6,418 bases of DNA from CALEUX01 sp037439945. Its GTDB lineage: Bacteria > Bacteroidota > Bacteroidia > Bacteroidales > Marinilabiliaceae. The stretch covers positions 1 to 6,418 of the forward strand of contig JBBIVA010000153.1 of NCBI GenBank assembly GCA_037439945.1, written 5' to 3'. The notes beneath the pieces were generated by a model. The model saw only the letters and a list, made by a program, of their open reading frames with translations, was not told the DNA's origin and did not search any database. Below are positions 1-6,414 of the stretch, piece after piece (the first letter of the stretch is position 1; every line of letters starts with the position of its first letter). The translations under genes and the position numbers were made by a program.

Positions 1-46
1 CCGTTAGGGACTAAAGATCGGTAAAACACTTAATTGAGAATTGAAC

Positions 47-68
47 TTTTGTCTTATTATGGACAAAA
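47..68. terminator. possible hairpin downstream of the small hypothetical gene
   Basis: Perfect 7-bp inverted repeat TTTTGTC (47-53) and GACAAAA (62-68) around an 8-nt loop, with one further T-G wobble pair possible inside. It lies about 34 nt beyond the stop codon of the minus-strand gene ending at 102, where a transcript end would be expected. It is A/T-rich and has no clean U-run on the minus-strand exit side, so it is at best a weak terminator or mRNA 3' stem. The rest of 1-101 holds no gene that I can see. Confidence 0.25.
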
Positions 69-101
69 CCACTTTTTATCGGACAGTAGTGTTTTTTTTA
101 T

Positions 102-449
102 TTAAATCCGGTTCATAACAAACACCCCACCAACAGAGTCACTATCAATAACGGAGCCAACTATTTGTCCTGAAAAATTAATTACTCCTTCACGTTTTTC
201 CGGTAAATAATCACAATCACTGCCCCCTGATAAAACAGTGTGATTAAAATCATTTAAAACAACCTTATTTTCATCAACATAACCTGCTATTGTAGTCCTT
301 ACAATAATGGGAATTTCATTTTCGCAAATTTCTTTAAAAATCATAGTCCCGGCAATGCTTGTACCATCCTGAAAAATTCGGGCTTCTCCTGTTTTTTCAC
401 CATACTCAAACTCTTCCTTAAAATGCCAGAATCCGGATATATTTTCCAT
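102..449 (-). CDS. small hypothetical protein, beta-rich (115 aa)
   Basis: I do not recognise this family. The product is about 115 residues, acidic and soluble, with no signal peptide or membrane segment. It starts with an ISGFW segment followed by alternating hydrophobic/polar stretches and Gly/Asp turns (GEARIFQDG, SIAGTMIF, TTIAGYVDENKVVL, near-C-terminal GGVFVMNRI), a pattern suggesting an antiparallel beta sheet or small barrel; this fold is inferred from the pattern only. The frame also opens at a TTG at 458, but I chose the ATG at 447-449 because an AAGG (460-463) sits 10 nt upstream of it and only 1 nt from the TTG. It lies 37 nt after the Nudix gene on the same strand and is probably co-transcribed with it. 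There are two Cys residues (ICEN, SDCDY) and no recognisable catalytic motif. Confidence 0.6.
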   Translation of the reverse strand: MENISGFWHFKEEFEYGEKTGEARIFQDGTSIAGTMIFKEICENEIPIIVRTTIAGYVDENKVVLNDFNHTVLSGGSDCDYLPEKREGVINFSGQIVGSVIDSDSVGGVFVMNRI

Positions 450-486
450 ATTGTACAAGCCTTGGTTATTAAATAAAAAAAAATAA

Positions 487-1008
487 TCAGCAATTCTCCT
501 TGTAGTGTTTTAAGATATTTCGAATTGATGCACTAAATATTTTAAGATAGTCAATATCATTAACATCCACAAACATATATCCTGAAACATCATCTCCGGC
601 CCTAATTGTATCAAGAGTTTTAACAGTACAAATAAAGGCCAAATCAGTAGTGTTTACTATTAAACCCGAAAATGGGTATTCGTTTGGAAAAGATACCAGG
701 TATTCAGCATTGGTAACTTCAACATTTAATTCCTCATAAACCTCCCTGAACAAAGCCTTTTCAACGCTTTCGCCCGGATCAACAAAGCCTCCGGGTAAGT
801 CTAAAGCACCTTTATTTGGCTCATGAGCACGTACTGTTAGGAGAACCTCCCTTTTTTCATTAAAAACCAAGGCAACCACAGCCGCAGCTGAATTTAAATA
901 AAAATGGAACCTGCATTTTTTACATAAATATGATTTGGGACTATCTGGGAAAAAATCTGATGACCCGCATTTTGGGCAGTATTTGATGACTTTATTATGA
1001 TTGCTCAT
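487..1008 (-). CDS. Nudix hydrolase with N-terminal zinc ribbon
   Basis: A 173-residue protein of the Nudix superfamily, cytosolic enzymes that hydrolyse nucleoside diphosphates linked to another group using divalent metal. Residues 11-32 form a four-cysteine zinc ribbon (C11-x2-C14-x14-C29-x2-C32). The Nudix domain runs from about 40 to 170. Its box at 74-96 is complete: G74, E80, then R88-E89 and E92-E93, followed by L94-N95-V96 where the last Gly of the usual consensus is Asn. A SFPNEYPFSG segment (106-115) follows where NudC enzymes carry SQPWPFP, so the NADH-pyrophosphatase (NudC) architecture is the closest familiar layout. However, this protein lacks the large N-terminal domain of NudC, and the SQPWPFP motif itself is not conserved. 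Substrate is therefore open: NAD(H), ADP-ribose or a house-cleaning nucleotide are all possible. The ATG start has no strong Shine-Dalgarno. It lies 76 nt downstream of the carrier gene and 37 nt upstream of the small hypothetical gene, all on the minus strand. Confidence 0.9.
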   Translation of the reverse strand: MSNHNKVIKYCPKCGSSDFFPDSPKSYLCKKCRFHFYLNSAAAVVALVFNEKREVLLTVRAHEPNKGALDLPGGFVDPGESVEKALFREVYEELNVEVTNAEYLVSFPNEYPFSGLIVNTTDLAFICTVKTLDTIRAGDDVSGYMFVDVNDIDYLKIFSASIRNILKHYKENC

Positions 1009-1084
1009 TTTACTAATGAAAAACCTTTTATTACTTAATAAACTTTAAAATAAACAAATTATTTGAACACCTTTAGTGCTCTCA

Positions 1085-2674
1085 TTAAAAACCGTTTAAT
1101 TTCATTGTTACTGTAGGTATTAACAATAAAAAGCCGAGTATTATCAAAATTGCCATCAATGGCGAAATCCATTTGGCCCATTTAACATAAGGAATGCGGG
1201 CCACACCTAATACACCAATTAATACTCCTGATGTTGGTGTAATTAAATTTGTAAAACCATCGCCAAATTGAAATGCCATAACGGTGGCCTGGCGCGATAA
1301 ACCAATTAAATCACTGAATGGCGCCATTATTGGCATTGTTAAAGCCGCTTTGGCTGACCCACTGGGTATTACAATATTTATAAAAGTTTGGATAACATAC
1401 ATCACGCCCACTGATGTAATATTACCCAGGTCGCTTAACCCCCCAGCCATGGAATGTAAAATGGTGTGTATAACTTTTCCATCTTCCAAAATTACAATAA
1501 TACCACCGGCCAATCCAACAATTAATGCTGCCGACATTATATCGCCTGCACCGGCCAAAAACAACCTTGTAATATTATCAGGTGATTTAGCCATTGATGC
1601 ACCGGCCAAAATGCCCATTGCAAAAAAGAGGGCTGCAATTTCCATTATATACCAGTTATATCCCATCACACCTATAATAAGGAACAGAATTGTGTAACCC
1701 AATAAATTCAAAACAAAAACAGGGGATGATTTTTTTAGTGATAAAAAACCGGTTAAAGCAAAAAGCAAGGTAATAAATGGAATAAAAAACCATTTTACTC
1801 CTTCCCCGCCTCCAATAATTAAAGTTGTTTCATAATACACTACAGAAAAAACAGTTAAGCCTGCCAAAATTACAAAGTATGTAAACCATGAGGACTTAAA
1901 GGTTTTATTTTCATCCCATAATTCATTCAAATGGATATGTTCACGCCAGTATTCATCCTCATTTTTAACTGTTGAAAATTCAGCATTCTTTTTTACTTTA
2001 TTGGCATACCACAAAACATATGAAATTCCTACAAAGTTAATTACCAACCAACAGAACATACGGTATTCAAACCCTGAAAACAGGGGTAAACCAGCCAGTC
2101 CCTGTGCAATTCCTATAGTGAAAGGGTTTAAAACAGCCCCTGCAAAACCAAGACCGGCAGCCACGAAAACAATTGAAACGCCTGTTATACTATCATATCC
2201 CATTGAAATGGCCAATGGCACAAGAATAATTATAAACGCTATTGTTTCTTCACTCATACCAAAAACGGCACCAAAAATTGAGAACATCAACATGATTAAA
2301 ACAATAACAAGGTTCCCCGTGCCAATAACTTGCATAAATCTGTAATTATCAAGACTTTTAGTGAAATTAAGAAATGATTTAATTCCCACATCTATAGCTT
2401 TTGAGTCATTCATAATCCAAAAGGCCCCGCCTATCATTAAAATAAAAACAATTATTCCGGCCTGCCTTTCAAACCCTTTAAACATTGCTCCAAAAATCTG
2501 CCATGTTTGAGGTTGGCTGGTGATATTTCTAAATACTAGCTGGTTCTTTATGATCTCACCGTTAATGTCAGTTGCATTAACATACTCGCCGCCCGGAACA
2601 AACCAAGTTGCTACAGCGGCTAGTAAAATCAGGGTGAAAACAATTACATATGTATGCGGTACTTTTTTTATCAT
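1085..2674 (-). CDS. YfcC-family inner-membrane carrier (DcuC-like, ion transporter superfamily)
   Basis: A 529-residue polytopic membrane protein with roughly 12-14 hydrophobic segments. The first is about residues 8-26, and a hydrophilic loop at about 225-261 divides the protein into two halves. The start MIKKVPHTYVIV followed by WFVPGGEYV is the typical opening of the YfcC/DcuC-like carriers. Family signatures are visible: FGMSEETIAFIIILVP in the first half and, in the second, IPSGSAKAALTMPIMAPF, then RQATVMAFQFGDGFTNLITPT. The latter are the re-entrant-loop motifs of this superfamily. Members are annotated as C4-dicarboxylate or basic amino-acid carriers, but few have tested substrates. 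An upstream in-frame TTG at 2695 would add seven residues. I prefer the ATG at 2674 because of the family start and because a -7-like box covers the TTG. Its divergent position next to hutI suggests, without proving, import of histidine or a pathway intermediate. Length is normal and no damage is seen. Confidence 0.88.
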   Translation of the reverse strand: MIKKVPHTYVIVFTLILLAAVATWFVPGGEYVNATDINGEIIKNQLVFRNITSQPQTWQIFGAMFKGFERQAGIIVFILMIGGAFWIMNDSKAIDVGIKSFLNFTKSLDNYRFMQVIGTGNLVIVLIMLMFSIFGAVFGMSEETIAFIIILVPLAISMGYDSITGVSIVFVAAGLGFAGAVLNPFTIGIAQGLAGLPLFSGFEYRMFCWLVINFVGISYVLWYANKVKKNAEFSTVKNEDEYWREHIHLNELWDENKTFKSSWFTYFVILAGLTVFSVVYYETTLIIGGGEGVKWFFIPFITLLFALTGFLSLKKSSPVFVLNLLGYTILFLIIGVMGYNWYIMEIAALFFAMGILAGASMAKSPDNITRLFLAGAGDIMSAALIVGLAGGIIVILEDGKVIHTILHSMAGGLSDLGNITSVGVMYVIQTFINIVIPSGSAKAALTMPIMAPFSDLIGLSRQATVMAFQFGDGFTNLITPTSGVLIGVLGVARIPYVKWAKWISPLMAILIILGFLLLIPTVTMKLNGF

Positions 2675-2692
2675 AATTATAGTGTTTGGCTT

Positions 2693-2724
2693 CAAAAATA
2701 ACTCTTTAATACCATATATCTAAA
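2693..2724 (-). promoter_or_regulatory. candidate Bacteroidota-type promoter for the carrier gene
   Basis: Read on the minus strand, TATTTTTG (2700-2693) matches the -7 consensus TAnnTTTG exactly. A TTTA (2724-2721), one mismatch from the -33 TTTG, lies 20 nt upstream of it, near the usual spacing. Transcription would start about 2686, leaving a leader of roughly 12 nt before the ATG at 2674. The box covers the alternative TTG start at 2695, which would then not be in the mRNA. This is motif matching in A/T-rich DNA, so chance is a real possibility. Confidence 0.35.
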
Positions 2725-2791
2725 TAAATTACTTTAACACGTTATTAATGATTATTACCTTTACTAATGGACCCTTTTTAAACCTGTTTGT

Positions 2792-2799
2792 TAGTTTTG
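2792..2799 (+). promoter_or_regulatory. candidate -7 box of the hutI promoter
   Basis: TAGTTTTG matches the Bacteroidota -7 consensus TAnnTTTG exactly and points toward hutI. No TTTG is present at the expected -33 distance, so the promoter would be weak or activator-dependent. Transcription from about 2806 would give a leader of about 70 nt. Just downstream are a short inverted repeat CAGTT-A-AACTG (2801-2811) and an ATGA/TCAT pair around 2814-2826, either of which could be a regulator site. No Shine-Dalgarno precedes the hutI ATG. Confidence 0.35.
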
Positions 2800-2876
2800 T
2801 CAGTTAAACTGGATGACCCTTATCATTAGGTAAAAACCAAAATACCTCTATATTTACTATTAAATCTGATAAAATA

Positions 2877-4151
2877 ATGAGTAGCTTAATTATAAAAAAT
2901 ATAGGACGCCTTTACCAGGTTGATGATGGTACACGACAGTTTGTAAAGGGGCCTGAAATGGCAAAATTACCATATATTGATAATGCCTTTATAAAAACCG
3001 TACATGGTATAATAACAGATTTCGGCCTAATGGAAAAAATGCCGGATGCTACTTCAGATGTATTTGATGCTGAAGGGAAAATGGTGTTACCTGCATGGTG
3101 TGATTCTCATACACATATAGTTTATCCGGCTCCGAGGGAAACCGAATTTATTGATAAAATAAAAGGTCTTTCCTATGAAGAAATAGCCCGAAGAGGAGGA
3201 GGTATTATTAATTCAGCTGAGAAAATAAAAGAAACCAGTGAAGATGAACTTTTTTTATCAGCACAGAAAAGGCTGGAGGAAATGGTATTATGGGGAACAG
3301 GAGGTGTTGAAATTAAGAGTGGATACGGCCTTGGTACTATTGAGGAAATTAAAATGCTGAGAGTTATCAGAAGATTAAAAAATGAGAATGAGGTAACCAT
3401 TAAATCAACTTTTCTTGGGGCACATGCCATACCCTTGGCTTACAAAAATAACAGAAAAAAATATATTGATATACTGGTTAATGAAATGATTCCGTTAGTT
3501 GCATCGGAACAATTAGCCGATTTTATTGATGTATTTTGCGACAAGGGTTTTTTTAGCCCAAAAGAAACAGGGAAAATTCTTGAAGCAGCGTCAAAATATG
3601 GCCTCCGGCCAAAAATACATGCTAATGAGCTGGGCCACACAGGAGGTATTGAAACCGGAATTAAATACAATGCACTTTCGGTTGACCATTTGGAATTTAC
3701 AGGTAAAAAAGAGATAAAAGCGTTAAAAAAATCTCAGACCATGCCAACAATATTACCTGGTGCAGCGTTTTTTCTTGGAATGAAACTGGCCCCTGCCCGA
3801 AAAATGATCAATAAAGGGTTACCGGTAGCTTTGGCAACTGATTATAACCCGGGCAGCTCGCCATCAGGTAATATGCAGTTAATAATATCGATGGGAAGTA
3901 TTCTCTACAGGTTATTACCTGAAGAGGTAATAAATGCAGTTACCCTTAACGGGGCATATGCAATGGGGGTTGAGCAGGAACTTGGCTCAGTAGCCCCTGG
4001 GAAACGTGCAAATTTAATTATCCTTAAACATATGTCGTCAATTGCATATATTCCATATTCGTATGGTGAAAATAAAGTTGATACAATGATTATAAACGGA
4101 AAAATTGTAACAAATAGAAACACTGAATCTGGATATAATCACGGGTTGTAA
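2877..4151 (+). CDS. hutI: imidazolonepropionase
   Basis: Third enzyme of histidine degradation: a cytosolic metal-dependent amidohydrolase that opens 4-imidazolone-5-propanoate to N-formimidoyl-L-glutamate. The 424-residue length matches the usual 400-425. The amidohydrolase metal site is complete: H78-T-H80 in the CDSHTHIVYP segment, H248 in KIHANELGHTGG, and D322 in ATDYNPGSSP. Other family hallmarks are R87 with EF at 90-91, GLSYEEIARRGGGI (97-110), EIKSGYGL (145-152), GAHAIP (181-186) and DHLEF (270-274). A final PGKRANLIIL segment and the VDTMIINGKIV strand complete the small beta domain shared with the N terminus. The ATG at 2877 puts the N-terminal strand SLIIKNIGRLYQV in the normal place. 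It lies divergently from the carrier gene and 423 nt upstream of ftcD, which uses its product. Nothing suggests damage. Confidence 0.96.
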   Translation: MSSLIIKNIGRLYQVDDGTRQFVKGPEMAKLPYIDNAFIKTVHGIITDFGLMEKMPDATSDVFDAEGKMVLPAWCDSHTHIVYPAPRETEFIDKIKGLSYEEIARRGGGIINSAEKIKETSEDELFLSAQKRLEEMVLWGTGGVEIKSGYGLGTIEEIKMLRVIRRLKNENEVTIKSTFLGAHAIPLAYKNNRKKYIDILVNEMIPLVASEQLADFIDVFCDKGFFSPKETGKILEAASKYGLRPKIHANELGHTGGIETGIKYNALSVDHLEFTGKKEIKALKKSQTMPTILPGAAFFLGMKLAPARKMINKGLPVALATDYNPGSSPSGNMQLIISMGSILYRLLPEEVINAVTLNGAYAMGVEQELGSVAPGKRANLIILKHMSSIAYIPYSYGENKVDTMIINGKIVTNRNTESGYNHGL

Positions 4152-4250
4152 AATCCATTTACAAAACCCTGAACCTGATGAATAAAATTAAACAACCTGG
4201 CATCAGCTTTATACAAAAAGACTATTTTATGACTTTTCAATTTCACAATT

Positions 4251-4282
4251 TTTGGAATAATTATAAAATGGTGGAAATTTTG
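4251..4282 (+). promoter_or_regulatory. weak candidate promoter for ftcD
   Basis: TTTG (4251-4254) is followed after 20 nt by AAATTTTG (4275-4282), one mismatch from the -7 consensus TAnnTTTG. If used, it gives ftcD its own transcript with a leader of about 285 nt that includes the GC-richer structured block. Matches of this quality are common in such A/T-rich sequence, so this is tentative. Confidence 0.2.
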
Positions 4283-4415
4283 ATATAATAATTATGTGGA
4301 TTTTATAAAATATTGTAAAATTTATTATTTATGCAACCCTGCCTGATATTTAAGGTGATTTCCAATATTAATTGAAGGGGATTATATAATATAAAAAAAT
4401 ACAGATGAATTAACT

Positions 4416-4477
4416 GCCGAGTGTCCGGGACTACTTCCACCGATGTATAGGGACAGACAATCGGGCTTTATTTTAAA
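4416..4477 (+). promoter_or_regulatory. potential structured RNA or attenuator-like element upstream of ftcD
   Basis: Two nested stems can be drawn: GCCGA (4416-4420) with TCGGGC (4461-4466, one bulged G), and inside it TGTCC (4422-4426) with GGACA (4451-4455). They enclose a loop of about 24 nt, and the T-rich tract CTTTATTTT follows. The layout resembles an intrinsic terminator with an oversized loop about 100 nt before the ftcD ATG. The block is clearly more GC-rich than the flanking spacer. It could equally be a dispersed non-coding repeat. I do not recognise it as a known riboswitch. Confidence 0.25.
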
Positions 4478-4489
4478 AACTATTTACTT

Positions 4490-4591
4490 ATGAAACGAAC
4501 CCCGAATGTTAGGGGCGGGTTATCACGTAATAAAGGGACAAGTTATCCGAACTTAATCAAAAAATTGTTTACCGATGAAAAAATTAATTGA
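4490..4591 (+). CDS. possible small ORF overlapping the ftcD start (33 aa)
   Basis: An ATG at 4490 opens 33 codons ending in TGA at 4589-4591, overlapping the first 17 nt of ftcD in another frame. The predicted peptide is strongly basic, beginning MKRTPNVRGGLSRNKGTSYP and ending KLFTDEKIN, with no membrane segment. It contains no histidine, so it is not a classical his-type attenuator leader. No Shine-Dalgarno is seen. The overlap with the ftcD ATG would allow translational coupling, and the ORF spans the GC-richer block. A chance ORF inside a repeat or structured leader is at least as likely. Confidence 0.18.
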   Translation: MKRTPNVRGGLSRNKGTSYPNLIKKLFTDEKIN

Positions 4592-6281
4592 GTGTGTTCC
4601 AAATTTCAGCGAAGGAAGAAATATAAACACAATTAACCAGATAACCAGGGAAATTGAAACCGTAGAGGGAGTTAAACTAATTGATGTTGATTCGGGTAAA
4701 GCCACCAACCGTACTGTTGTAACTTTTGTGGGCACTCCTGATGAAGTATGTGAAGCTGCCTTCCGTGCCGCAAAAAAAGCCCTGGATTTAATAGATATGC
4801 GTCAACACAAAGGGGCACATCCACGTTTTGGTGCAATTGATGTTTGTCCGTTAATTCCGGTTGCTAACATAACGATGGACGAAGTGGTAGTATATGCCCG
4901 GAAATTAGCACAAAGATTTGCCAATGACCTTGGTATTCCCGTTTATTGCTATGAATTTGCGGCGCAGGAAGAGAAAAGAAGAAACTTAGCCAATTGCCGT
5001 CAGGGTGAATATGAATCATTGCCAAAAAGACTGGGTTCGTCTGACTGGCACCCTGATTTTGGTCCCCGGGCATGGGATAACAATGTTGCTATGAAAGGAG
5101 CAACAGCTGTTGGTGCCCGGAATTTTTTAATTGCATATAATGTTAATTTAAATACAACATCGGTAAGGCGTGCAAACTCGGTGGCCTTTGATGTTAGGGA
5201 GAAAGGCCGTGTTAAAAGAGATGGCGATCAAATAACAGGTAAAATAGTGAAAAACGAAAAGGGTGAAACAGTATATGAACCCGGATTATTAAAAGCTGTG
5301 AAGGGAATAGGATGGTTTATTGATGAATATGGAATTGCCCAAATATCTATGAACCTTACAGATTTATCAGTAACTCCTCTTCATATTGCTTTCGACAAAG
5401 TTTGCGAACGTGCCACTGCAAGGGGACTTAGGGTAACGGGATCAGAATTGGTTGGGGTAATACCCTTGCAACCTATGCTTGATGCCGGGAAATACTTTTT
5501 ACAAAAACAAAAAAGATCAGTAGGTATTCCCGATAGCGAAATAATTAAAATAGCAATTCAATCCCTTGGCTTAAATGAGCTTAATAATTTTGATCCAAAA
5601 AAGAAAATTATAGAGTATATTCTTGCCGATGATAAGAACCAAAAGAAACTTACTGATTTAAGCATTCTGGAATTTGCTGATAAAACTGCATCTGAAGCAC
5701 CTGCTCCAGGTGGAGGGTCAGTATCGGCATGCCTTGGTGCTTTAGGTGTATCATTGGGGGTAATGGTGGCGAATTTATCAGCACATAAGCGCGGTTGGGA
5801 CAATAGGTGGGAAGAATTTTCAAATTTTGCTGAAAAAGGAATGGAACTCCAGTCTGCCCTATTGAAATTAATTGATGATGATACAAAAGCATTTAATGAT
5901 TTAATGGATGCATTTTCACTTCCCAAAAATACTGATCAGGAAAAAATTACGAGAAAAGAGGCAATTAACATTGCTACACTAAAAGCAATTGAAATTCCAC
6001 TTATTGTAATGACAAAATCATTTGAGGCATTTGAAATTATTGAATACCAGGCTGCCAACGGAAACCCAAATTCTGTTTCAGATGCCGGTGTAGGTGCTCT
6101 TTCAATTCGTTCTGCTATTTTGGGGGCCGGGCTGAATGTGAAAATAAATGCCACTTCACTAAAAGGTAACCCGGTAGCAGATGAAATGGTAAAACAGGCC
6201 GAAAATATTGAGATATCAGCCATTAAAAAGGAACATGAAATAATGGAGATTGTTAAACAAAAAATTATGGCTGATTTTTAG
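4575..6281 (+). CDS. ftcD: bifunctional glutamate formimidoyltransferase / formimidoyl-THF cyclodeaminase
   Basis: A 568-residue fusion catalysing the last two steps of folate-linked histidine breakdown: formimidoyl transfer from N-formimidoyl-glutamate to tetrahydrofolate, releasing glutamate, then deamination to 5,10-methenyl-THF plus ammonia. Transferase N-domain (about 1-180): CVPNFSEGR (7-15), TNRTVVTFVG (44-53), and KGAHPRFGAIDVCPLIP (79-95), where H82 has the same number as the catalytic His82 of the mammalian enzyme. Transferase C-domain (about 181-325): ARNFLIAYNVNL, SMNLTDLSVTPLH and ELVGVIPLQPMLDAG. After a linker the helical cyclodeaminase domain (about 358-565) shows APAPGGGSVSA (375-385), the GW at 407-408, and SDAGVGALS (502-510). 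Mammalian FTCD is 541 residues, so this is a full-length fusion; many bacteria encode the halves separately. The ATG at 4575 gives MKKLIECVPNFSEG, the usual family start. No Shine-Dalgarno is evident. It lies downstream of hutI, its substrate supplier. Confidence 0.96.
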   Translation: MKKLIECVPNFSEGRNINTINQITREIETVEGVKLIDVDSGKATNRTVVTFVGTPDEVCEAAFRAAKKALDLIDMRQHKGAHPRFGAIDVCPLIPVANITMDEVVVYARKLAQRFANDLGIPVYCYEFAAQEEKRRNLANCRQGEYESLPKRLGSSDWHPDFGPRAWDNNVAMKGATAVGARNFLIAYNVNLNTTSVRRANSVAFDVREKGRVKRDGDQITGKIVKNEKGETVYEPGLLKAVKGIGWFIDEYGIAQISMNLTDLSVTPLHIAFDKVCERATARGLRVTGSELVGVIPLQPMLDAGKYFLQKQKRSVGIPDSEIIKIAIQSLGLNELNNFDPKKKIIEYILADDKNQKKLTDLSILEFADKTASEAPAPGGGSVSACLGALGVSLGVMVANLSAHKRGWDNRWEEFSNFAEKGMELQSALLKLIDDDTKAFNDLMDAFSLPKNTDQEKITRKEAINIATLKAIEIPLIVMTKSFEAFEIIEYQAANGNPNSVSDAGVGALSIRSAILGAGLNVKINATSLKGNPVADEMVKQAENIEISAIKKEHEIMEIVKQKIMADF

Positions 6282-6307
6282 TTCAAAAATTATGGTAACC
6301 GTTAACC

Positions 6308-6344
6308 AATAATAAGCGTATGATTATTTAACCGGTGGTTTTTT
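6308..6344 (+). terminator. possible terminator after ftcD
   Basis: AACC (6330-6333), a GGT triloop and GGTT (6337-6340) form a short stem whose 3' arm runs into six T residues (6339-6344), as in an intrinsic terminator. Just upstream AATAAT (6308-6313) and ATTATT (6323-6328) form a second stem around 9 nt. The hairpins begin about 27 nt after the ftcD stop. The stems are short, so efficiency is doubtful. Confidence 0.35.
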
Positions 6345-6391
6345 CTAAAATATACCCGTTTAAATTATCCCAAATTTGTCTTTAGCCATTT

Positions 6392-6414
6392 TTTCTAATG
6401 ACCGTCATTAGAAA
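6392..6414. promoter_or_regulatory. perfect palindrome, probable operator
   Basis: Arms TTTCTAATGAC (6392-6402) and GTCATTAGAAA (6404-6414) are exact reverse complements around a single central C. Eleven-base perfect arms with one central base fit a site for a homodimeric helix-turn-helix regulator (TetR-like sites often look like this) better than an RNA hairpin, since a 1-nt loop is impossible and no T-run follows. It sits at the right edge, so it most likely controls a gene beyond the window, either the next plus-strand gene or one read the other way. A CAAATTTG (6371-6378), one mismatch from a -7 box, lies just before it. Confidence 0.5.

Larger units (their letters stand above)
4152..4574. 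other. long intergenic region between hutI and ftcD
   Basis: This 423-bp spacer splits in two by composition. From 4152 to about 4400 it is very A/T-rich, with a loose CTGATG/CATCAG inverted repeat (4175-4180 and 4201-4206), a possible promoter at 4251-4282 and an A/T palindrome at 4300-4311. From about 4411 to 4560 it is distinctly richer in G and C. That part contains potential stems (4416-4466; CCCC 4500-4503 with GGGG 4512-4515; AAGTT 4540-4544 with AACTT 4550-4554) and a small ORF starting at 4490. No recognisable protein or known RNA class is visible to me. It is unusually long for two consecutive same-strand genes of one pathway. Confidence 0.6.

Noticed and set aside
1065..1081. Imperfect GA-x-CAC / GTG-x-TC hairpin just after the carrier stop codon
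   Set aside because: Only three central plus two outer pairs with a mismatch and no T-tract on the minus strand; too weak to call a terminator.
1284..2345. Plus-strand open frames opposite the carrier gene (1284-1697 and 2001-2345)
   Set aside because: They are antisense to a well-supported membrane protein gene, and their translations are low-complexity, Pro/Ile/Thr-rich shadows with no recognisable domain.
4175..4206. CTGATG/CATCAG inverted repeat as the hutI terminator
   Set aside because: The 6-bp arms flank a 20-nt loop and no T-run follows, so there is not enough to call a terminator.
4300..4311. 12-bp palindrome ATTTTATAAAAT and a nearby repeated TTATAAAAT (4261-4269, 4303-4311)
   Set aside because: Composed almost wholly of A and T within an A/T-rich spacer, where such matches are expected by chance.
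3..4514. GTTAGGG shared by the left end (3-9) and the ftcD leader (4508-4514) as a dispersed repeat
   Set aside because: Only seven bases match and the flanks differ, so the window itself does not support a repeat family.
5558..6223. Minus-strand open frames opposite the cyclodeaminase half of ftcD
   Set aside because: They overlap strongly conserved coding sequence of ftcD, and their products show no family features.
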